Source: JBBRFH01 sp038224615
GTDB lineage: Bacteria > Planctomycetota > Phycisphaerae > Tepidisphaerales > Tepidisphaeraceae
Assembly: GCA_038224615.1 (NCBI GenBank)
Contig: JBBRFH010000032.1
Location: 1 to 18,555 of the forward strand
DNA: 18,555 bases
Direction: 5' to 3'
The notes beneath the pieces were generated by a model. It did not search any database, had not been told where the DNA came from, and was given only the letters and a program-made list of their open reading frames with translations. Made by a program: the position numbers and the translations under genes. Below, piece after piece: positions 13,560-18,555 of the stretch (the stretch's first letter is position 1; every line of letters begins with the position of its first letter).

Positions 13560-14248
13560 ACAACCGCAATCGCCGATCGGCCGCATTCACGCTGCTGGAA
13601 CTGATATTGACGCTGTCGCTGATCGCGATGCTATCGCTGTCGATGTACGGCGCGCTCAACGCCGCCTTCAAGGCCCGCGCCAGCGGCATGCGGCAGATGG
13701 CCGGCATAGGCCCGGCGACGATCGCGATGGACTTTATCGAGCAGGACCTGCAGTCCGTGCTCGCGCCCCAGGGCACATTGGCCGGTCCGTTCGTCGGGTA
13801 CGCGATGGGCTCGCCGGGTCGTGAGGGAGATTCGCTCGACTTCTACTCCATCGGCCGCGACTTCGGCGCGAACGATTCACCACTGGCCGAGGGTTTCCGC
13901 CGTGTGCAGCTTGGCATCAAGGCCGACGCGCAAACGAACCTGCTGGTTCGCCGGGTCACGCGCAATGTGCTCGCGCAGTCGGTCCCCGAGCCGGATGAAG
14001 AAGTGATCGCCAAGGACATTCTCGCGCTCTCGATCACGTATTACGACGGCACGAGCTGGTACGAGGAATGGGATTCGACGCTGCAGGAAGACGCCATGCC
14101 GCTGGCCGTGCAGATCACGGTGCGCGTCGCCGACCCGGCACCGCAGCAGCCCGATCGCACCTACGCTTTGACGCGTCTGATCTCCCTCCCCTGCGGCGGC
14201 GCATCAACAACCGACACCGCCAGCACATCAACCCCGGGAGGCGGATGA
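13556..14248 (+). CDS. gspJ: Minor pseudopilin GspJ
   Basis: It has 230 aa from the ATG at 13556 (ATGA overlap with gspI, GGAGG a few nt upstream). The leader is NNRNRRSAA and the mature part begins FTLLELILTLSLIAM, with Glu15 at +5. The residue before the cleavage point is Ala10, not the Gly seen in the other pseudopilins here. A GspJ-type core follows, with MDFIEQDLQSV and SLDFYSIGRDF segments. It is part of the pseudopilus tip with GspI and GspK. The C terminus has a Thr/Ser/Gly tail. Confidence 0.86.
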   Translation: MNNRNRRSAAFTLLELILTLSLIAMLSLSMYGALNAAFKARASGMRQMAGIGPATIAMDFIEQDLQSVLAPQGTLAGPFVGYAMGSPGREGDSLDFYSIGRDFGANDSPLAEGFRRVQLGIKADAQTNLLVRRVTRNVLAQSVPEPDEEVIAKDILALSITYYDGTSWYEEWDSTLQEDAMPLAVQITVRVADPAPQQPDRTYALTRLISLPCGGASTTDTASTSTPGGG

Positions 14249-15603
14249 TGCACACCGCACTCCAAAAACGTCGCCGCGGCAGCGTGCTGATTATCGTGTT
14301 GATCGTGCTGTTCGCGCTCGTCGGCCTCGTCCTGGCAATGGGCCGCACCGCCCACACCGACTCGGCTCTGGCGGCCAACAACCGCGGCACGCATCAAGCC
14401 GACGCCATCGAGCGCGGGGCCGAGCAGTATGTCATCGCGTTGCTCACCGACTACCGCGATTCACTCAGCACGCTCACCGATAAAGACTTCGCGCAGGTCG
14501 CGGTCGGCGACGGCTTCTTCTGGATCTCGCGCCCGAACTACAACGACAAGAATCTGCCGACCTACGGGCTGTTGGACGAGTCGAGCAAGCTCAACCTCAA
14601 CACCGCAAGCCAGGACACCTTGGGCGGACTCGAAGGCATGACCGACCAGATCGCCGGCGCGATCGTCGACTGGCGAGACACCGACGACACGGTCAGCACC
14701 AACGGCGCTGAATCGCCCGACTACATGAGTTTGAAGGATTCGTACCGCGCCAAGAACGCCGACTTTGAAGCCGTCGAGGAAATGCTCCTGCTCAAGGGCA
14801 TGAAGCGCGACCTTTTCTACGGCACCGGCCAGCCCGGACGGCAGGCGCGGGCGTTCGAGAACAACTACTACCAGACGAACGGCGTGCGCGATTTTTTCAC
14901 GGTGTGGTCGACCCGCAAGGCCACGGCGGCGGATGGGTCGCAGCGAGTTAGCCTGCGCCCTACCGATGATGACGGCCGACGCGCGCTCAACCGCATGCTC
15001 GCCGACAAGCTCGGGCAGTCACGGGCCGACGCAATCTACCCGGTGCGCCGCGGCAATCCGCCGATCACGTTTGAAGACCTCTTTGACATGGCTCAGAAGC
15101 GCGGGCTTAACGTCGACGAGATTGAGAAGATCGAAAATTTCATCACCTACCCGGGCGCGACGCGCGGGCAGATCAACATCAATACGGCGCCGCGCGAGGT
15201 TCTGTTGTCGCTGGTGCCGCCGGTCTCGGTCCTGCCGGGGGCAAGCCTGTCGACGTCGGACATCGACTCACTCATCGCGCGGCGCAGCACGAACGCCGCG
15301 ACCGACACCCCGTCGATCGCCTGGGTGTATGACGTGCTGAAGGAAAAATCAGTCGGCCTCGGCCGATTCATCTGCGCCCAAGGCGACGCGTACTCGGCCG
15401 ACATCGTGGCGGTCGGGCGCGGGGGGCGGGCGTTCAAGCATGTGCGAATCGTCGTCGATGCTTCACAAACCCCGCCGCGCATCGTGTATCGTCGCGACCT
15501 GACGGACCAGGGGTGGCCGCTGGACGCGCAGATACTTGCATCGATCAAGTCCGGCATGACACCGTCAATGACAGTCAGCAGCAGCATTGGAGGAATGCGT
15601 TGA
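14245..15603 (+). CDS. gspK: Large minor pseudopilin GspK
   Basis: It has 452 aa from the ATG at 14245, overlapping the gspJ stop by 4 nt with GGAGG just upstream; the second ATG at 14248 is equally possible. The leader cleavage is Gly12/Ser13, with Ile17 at the +5 position. GspK normally lacks Glu5, which fits its place at the pseudopilus tip. A hydrophobic helix at 13-31 is followed by a large domain with two NT-A repeats of the family, KLNLNTAS (115-122) and INININTAP-type text at 309-316, and between them WRDTDDTVSTNGAE. It is longer than the usual 320-340 aa because of a C-terminal extension after about residue 340. Its stop overlaps the gspL-like start by 1 nt. Confidence 0.9.
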   Translation: MMHTALQKRRRGSVLIIVLIVLFALVGLVLAMGRTAHTDSALAANNRGTHQADAIERGAEQYVIALLTDYRDSLSTLTDKDFAQVAVGDGFFWISRPNYNDKNLPTYGLLDESSKLNLNTASQDTLGGLEGMTDQIAGAIVDWRDTDDTVSTNGAESPDYMSLKDSYRAKNADFEAVEEMLLLKGMKRDLFYGTGQPGRQARAFENNYYQTNGVRDFFTVWSTRKATAADGSQRVSLRPTDDDGRRALNRMLADKLGQSRADAIYPVRRGNPPITFEDLFDMAQKRGLNVDEIEKIENFITYPGATRGQININTAPREVLLSLVPPVSVLPGASLSTSDIDSLIARRSTNAATDTPSIAWVYDVLKEKSVGLGRFICAQGDAYSADIVAVGRGGRAFKHVRIVVDASQTPPRIVYRRDLTDQGWPLDAQILASIKSGMTPSMTVSSSIGGMR

Positions 15604-17015
15604 TGCGGATGGGAAGCTCAGCAATTCTCGGACTCACGCTCGGCGATCGCGGGATCACCTGCGCCCAGGTCGTCGCCGACGGTGCCGATCGCGTCGTCAA
15701 AAAGGTCGGGCGCTTCGCATCGCCACAGTCGCTGCTCGACAAGCCCGAGGAGGCCGGCCGCGCCTTGAGGCAGTTCCTCGATGCGCACGGCTTCGACGCC
15801 GGGCGCGCGGTCGTGGGCGTGCCGGCGCGGTGGATCATCGCGCAGGAAAAGGAACTCCCCCCCACCGACACCGCGCAGGCGTTGTCGATCCTGCGCCTGC
15901 AAAGCGAGCGGATGTCGATGGGCGAAAGCGACTCGCTCGTCGTCGATTACGCCGGCGAACTCGCCGCCGCCAGCCACCGCGTGCTGCTCGTCGGCATCCT
16001 GCGCACGCAGGTCGAGCGCATCCAGAACCTCCTCGAAGCGGCCGACCTGACGCTCACGGCAATCTGCCCGAGTGCCCTGGCGACGTCGGCCATGGTCGGC
16101 GGCGATCACTCGATGCTGCACCTGGCGCCCGAGGGCGCAGAACTGGTGCAATGGCGCGACGGCTCGCCTCGGCTGCTGCGTCCGATCGGCGTCGCCTCCG
16201 ATCCTGCCGCGGCGGGCGCGGAGATGCGCCGAACGCTCACGATGCGCCCGGGCGCCACCGGCGAGCTCCTCCTCTGCGACGGCATCGGCCTGGACACATC
16301 GACCCGCGTCGCGTTGCTCACCCGCATCGGCGGCGATGCACACGTGATGTCGCCCGACCCGTCGCTGCATGTGCGCGTCGATCCGGGAGCAATGAACGGT
16401 GCAGCTTTGGGCCTGGCGGGCAACGCACACCTTCCGGCAATCGCGCTCGGCGTCGTGGCGTTGGGCCGTAAACGTCTGCCGGTAAATTTTCTCCAATCGA
16501 AACTGGCCGAGAAGAAGAATCAACGCTTCAGTCGCCAGTCGATCCTCGCCGCTGCTGCGGGCGTGGCGATCGTGCTGGGGCTTGTCCTGCTCTACTTCAC
16601 TGCCCAGTCTCGTGAACAGGAGGCAGCGGAAATCGCCGTGCAGATCGAAAAACTCAAGCCCGACACCAGGAACGCGAAAGCGGAAATTGATCGCATCGCC
16701 TACGGCCGCACGTTCTTCAACGCCCGCCCGCCTTACCTGGACTGCATGCGCGAACTGACACTGGCGCTGAACTATGATGAGTCGATCTGGGTCAGCAGCA
16801 TGACGCTGCGTGATGCCCGCATCGTTCAACTGCAAGGTCGCTCGACCGATCGGCGGCTGATCGTCGCGTTCTCCGAACGACTGAAGCAGAACAAGAACTT
16901 CAGCGGCGTGACGCTGACCGACATGCGCGACGCCGGCGCTAAGAGCAGCGAGATCACGTTCTCGATCAACTGTATCTATCAGCCCGTGCCCCCCAAGCCG
17001 GCGGAGAAAAAGTAA
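15603..17015 (+). CDS. gspL: GspL-like platform protein (PilM-like actin fold fused to a PilN-like part)
   Basis: It has 470 aa from the ATG at 15603, overlapping the gspK stop (TGATG); in-frame codons upstream lie inside gspK. The cytoplasmic N-terminal part (about 6-290) has a PilM/ASKHA-like start, ILGLTLGDRGITCAQV, and ALSILRLQSERMSMG. One membrane span follows (about 313-333), then a coiled-coil-prone stretch (335-366) and a PilN-like periplasmic domain (370-460), WVSSMTLRDARIVQLQG. This is the GspL architecture, linking the ATPase to the periplasmic platform. Sequence motifs are weak, so the call rests on fold cues and operon position. Confidence 0.82.
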   Translation: MRMGSSAILGLTLGDRGITCAQVVADGADRVVKKVGRFASPQSLLDKPEEAGRALRQFLDAHGFDAGRAVVGVPARWIIAQEKELPPTDTAQALSILRLQSERMSMGESDSLVVDYAGELAAASHRVLLVGILRTQVERIQNLLEAADLTLTAICPSALATSAMVGGDHSMLHLAPEGAELVQWRDGSPRLLRPIGVASDPAAAGAEMRRTLTMRPGATGELLLCDGIGLDTSTRVALLTRIGGDAHVMSPDPSLHVRVDPGAMNGAALGLAGNAHLPAIALGVVALGRKRLPVNFLQSKLAEKKNQRFSRQSILAAAAGVAIVLGLVLLYFTAQSREQEAAEIAVQIEKLKPDTRNAKAEIDRIAYGRTFFNARPPYLDCMRELTLALNYDESIWVSSMTLRDARIVQLQGRSTDRRLIVAFSERLKQNKNFSGVTLTDMRDAGAKSSEITFSINCIYQPVPPKPAEKK

Positions 17016-17578
17016 TGGCCATGACACAACGAGAGCGCGCGATCGCGATCGTCGCCGGCGGCGTCATCGGCGTCGGTCTGCTGTACGGGTTCGTGCTCGA
17101 CCCGCTGCTGAAGCGCCTCGACGAGGCGGACACGCTGCTGGCGGCAAATACTGCCGACCGGGACGCGGCGCTGTCGCTGCTCGACCGCAAATCGCGCGAC
17201 ACCCGCGAGTGGCGCACGATCGCAAACGGCCGGGTGCCCAGCGATCCATCGACCGCCGAAAGCCAGTTGCTTAATCGCGTCAGCGCCGCCGGCGACCGCG
17301 CCGGGCTTAAGCTGGACCTGCAGGCCCGCGCCGCCGAGCGTGAAAACGGATTCGACCGTATCCAACGCACCGTCAGCACAACGGGCAACATGTCAAAACT
17401 CGGTGAGTTCCTGTACGCGCTGCAGACCAGCGATATTCCGCTGCGCATCGTCGATCTGCACATCGGCTCGCGCAAGGATGGTACGGACGATCTGTCGCTC
17501 ACGATGAGCATCGCCACGCTGGTGCTGGCGCCGCCCAAGCCAGGTCAGACCGCATCAATGTCGGAGGTGCTGCGATGA
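17015..17578 (+). CDS. gspM: GspM-like (PilO-like) platform protein
   Basis: It has 187 aa and starts 1 nt into the gspL stop (TAATG); a second ATG at 17021 is possible. A short basic cytoplasmic N terminus, one membrane span (9-27), a coiled-coil region (30-65, LLKRLDEADTLLAANTADRD) and a small periplasmic alpha/beta domain (about 95-170) with SKLGEFLYALQTSDIPLRI are visible. It is expected to pair with GspL through ferredoxin-like domains. The overlap with the next gene is 4 nt. Identification rests on size, topology and position. Confidence 0.8.
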   Translation: MAMTQRERAIAIVAGGVIGVGLLYGFVLDPLLKRLDEADTLLAANTADRDAALSLLDRKSRDTREWRTIANGRVPSDPSTAESQLLNRVSAAGDRAGLKLDLQARAAERENGFDRIQRTVSTTGNMSKLGEFLYALQTSDIPLRIVDLHIGSRKDGTDDLSLTMSIATLVLAPPKPGQTASMSEVLR

Positions 17579-18201
17579 AACGGCATCTGCTCACAATGGC
17601 TTTGCTCTCTCTGTGCGTCACGACCACGCTGGCGCAGCAACGTGACGGACCCGAGCGGCCGCACTCGTCCACTTCGGAATCGACCCATCCCGACGACCCC
17701 TACGCAGTGCTTGTCGAGCGCAACATGTTCCTGCGCGATCGCCCGCGTCCGCGCGCGACGTCGACGCAGCCCTCGTCCTCGACGCAGCCGGCGGATGCCA
17801 TGCCGGACACGCCTGAGCGCCGCTTCGTGCTGCGTGGCGTCGCGATCGAGAACGACGAATGGCGCGCCTACTTTGAAAACATTCGCACCGGCGAAGGCCT
17901 GCGCGTCCGGCCGGGCGATCCGATCGGCAGCGGGCACATCGCCCAGATCGACATCGACGCCGTCGCCTACGCGGGTACCGATGGGACGATGACGTGGATC
18001 GACGTGGGGCAGAATCTCAACGGCATTCGCGACACACACTCAGCGCCAAGCAGCGCAGGCCCGACGACGCGCAGCGCTTCGTCAGCAACCGGCGTCGCCG
18101 GGCCGACGTCGGCGCCGACCGACCCGGCTCTGCTCAGCATCGAAGAGCGCATGCGTCAGCGCAACCAACGACAACGTGGCGGCAACAGCAGCGGACGATA
18201 G
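17575..18201 (+). CDS. GspC/PilP-like periplasmic T2SS protein
   Basis: It has 208 aa, with an ATGA overlap with gspM. The N terminus looks like a cleavable signal peptide (1-20, TTLA/QQ), not the transmembrane anchor usual for GspC. A Ser/Thr-rich linker (30-40, 60-80) flanks YAVLVERNMFLR (43-54). The short beta domain (83-149), FVLRGVAIENDEWRAYFEN through LRVRPGDPIGSGHIAQI to WIDVGQNL, resembles the GspC homology region and PilP. There is no PDZ domain; the tail (155-208) is low-complexity with a basic RMRQRNQRQR end. In T2SS this protein connects the GspL/GspM platform to the secretin N0 domain, which fits its place between gspM and gspD. The exact family name is uncertain. Confidence 0.7.
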   Translation: MKRHLLTMALLSLCVTTTLAQQRDGPERPHSSTSESTHPDDPYAVLVERNMFLRDRPRPRATSTQPSSSTQPADAMPDTPERRFVLRGVAIENDEWRAYFENIRTGEGLRVRPGDPIGSGHIAQIDIDAVAYAGTDGTMTWIDVGQNLNGIRDTHSAPSSAGPTTRSASSATGVAGPTSAPTDPALLSIEERMRQRNQRQRGGNSSGR

Positions 18202-18219
18202 GGAAGGACACATTCATCC

Positions 18220-18555
18220 ATGACAACACACAAACGCATTCGCCCCCGCCGATTCTCGCTCCACCTGGCCGCCGGGCTTGTGCTGGCGCAACTGGGGGTC
18301 GGCGCTGCGCTGGCGCAGACGACGCAGCCGACGACTGCCCCGAGCACCGGGCCATCGCGACAACTCACCGGGATCACCCGAGAGAACGGCGGACGGCTGA
18401 CGGTCAACTTCCAGGACGCCCCGATCGACGTCATCCTCGACGAGCTCTCGTCGGCGGCGGGCTTCATCGTGGTGAAGGAAGTGAAACCAGAGGGGCGCGT
18501 CACGCTTGTCAGCAAGCAGTCGATCTCCGCCTTGGAGTCGGTGACGCTGCTGAAC
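18220..18555 (+). CDS. gspD: GspD-like secretin, 5' part only
   Basis: The first 112 codons are in the window and the frame is still open at the end. AAGGA lies 11 nt before the ATG. A signal peptide with a basic N terminus (RIRPRRF) and hydrophobic core (13-32) ends AALA/QTT, with a Thr/Pro linker after it. The N0-like domain begins near residue 60, LTVNFQDAPIDVILDELS (60-77), then IVVKEV and GRVTLVSKQSIS. Secretins form the outer-membrane channel. It is the last gene visible in the operon, directly after the GspC/PilP-like gene. PilQ-type naming cannot be excluded from this fragment. Confidence 0.88.
   Translation, partial: MTTHKRIRPRRFSLHLAAGLVLAQLGVGAALAQTTQPTTAPSTGPSRQLTGITRENGGRLTVNFQDAPIDVILDELSSAAGFIVVKEVKPEGRVTLVSKQSISALESVTLLN

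Noticed and set aside
15618..17027. 469-codon minus-strand frame opposite gspL
   Set aside because: It is an antisense shadow of the T2SS gene, with no domain, no Shine-Dalgarno and an operon-breaking orientation.

Overview
The window is a GC-rich bacterial chromosome segment that fits the phylum Planctomycetota, probably class Phycisphaerae. That placement is inference. It rests on the codon bias and on a set of genes I associate with that group: an FGE-sulfatase domain protein, a TPR protein with two RNA-polymerase-alpha C-terminal-like domains, an ECF sigma/anti-sigma pair followed by Spy/CpxP-like proteins, and a type II secretion (T2SS) operon with a modified gene order. No insertion sequence, phage gene or CRISPR array was seen.

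Layout. 1-444: 3' end of an FGE-sulfatase domain gene. 618-1472: a divergent panB. 1672-3240: an exported HtrA/DegP-type protease with two PDZ domains, followed by a clear intrinsic terminator. 3449-5925, minus strand: tRNA-Cys(GCA) with a good sigma70-type promoter, then the TPR/double-alphaCTD gene, then a SpoIID/LytB-type lipoprotein. 5926-6559: about 600 bp with no convincing gene, holding the tRNA promoter and several palindromes and short direct repeats. 6560-8910: ECF sigma factor, membrane anti-sigma factor with a zinc motif, an LTxxQ (Spy/CpxP-like) periplasmic protein and a Gly-rich secreted protein, which together look like an envelope-stress module. 9101-18555: a tightly packed T2SS operon in the order E-F-G-H-I-J-K-L-M-C-D, with the gspD-like gene cut by the window end. 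Most junctions overlap by 1 or 4 nt. The order is a cyclic permutation of the classical C-D-E-F-G-H-I-J-K-L-M order.

How the genes work together. The T2SS genes encode the motor (E, F), the pseudopilus (G-K), the inner-membrane/periplasm platform (L, M, C-like) and the secretin (D). No prepilin peptidase is in view. The sigma module and HtrA are both envelope-quality functions, but nothing in the sequence links them directly.

Beyond the genes, most intergenic gaps carry a different small repeat: heptanucleotide tandem repeats (445-472, 3301-3438, 9021-9094, 12075-12102) or palindromic repeats (1515-1599, 4747-4801, 7101-7187). Several of these create false N-terminal extensions of neighbouring reading frames, so starts were moved inward for HtrA, the alphaCTD protein, SpoIID and the anti-sigma factor.
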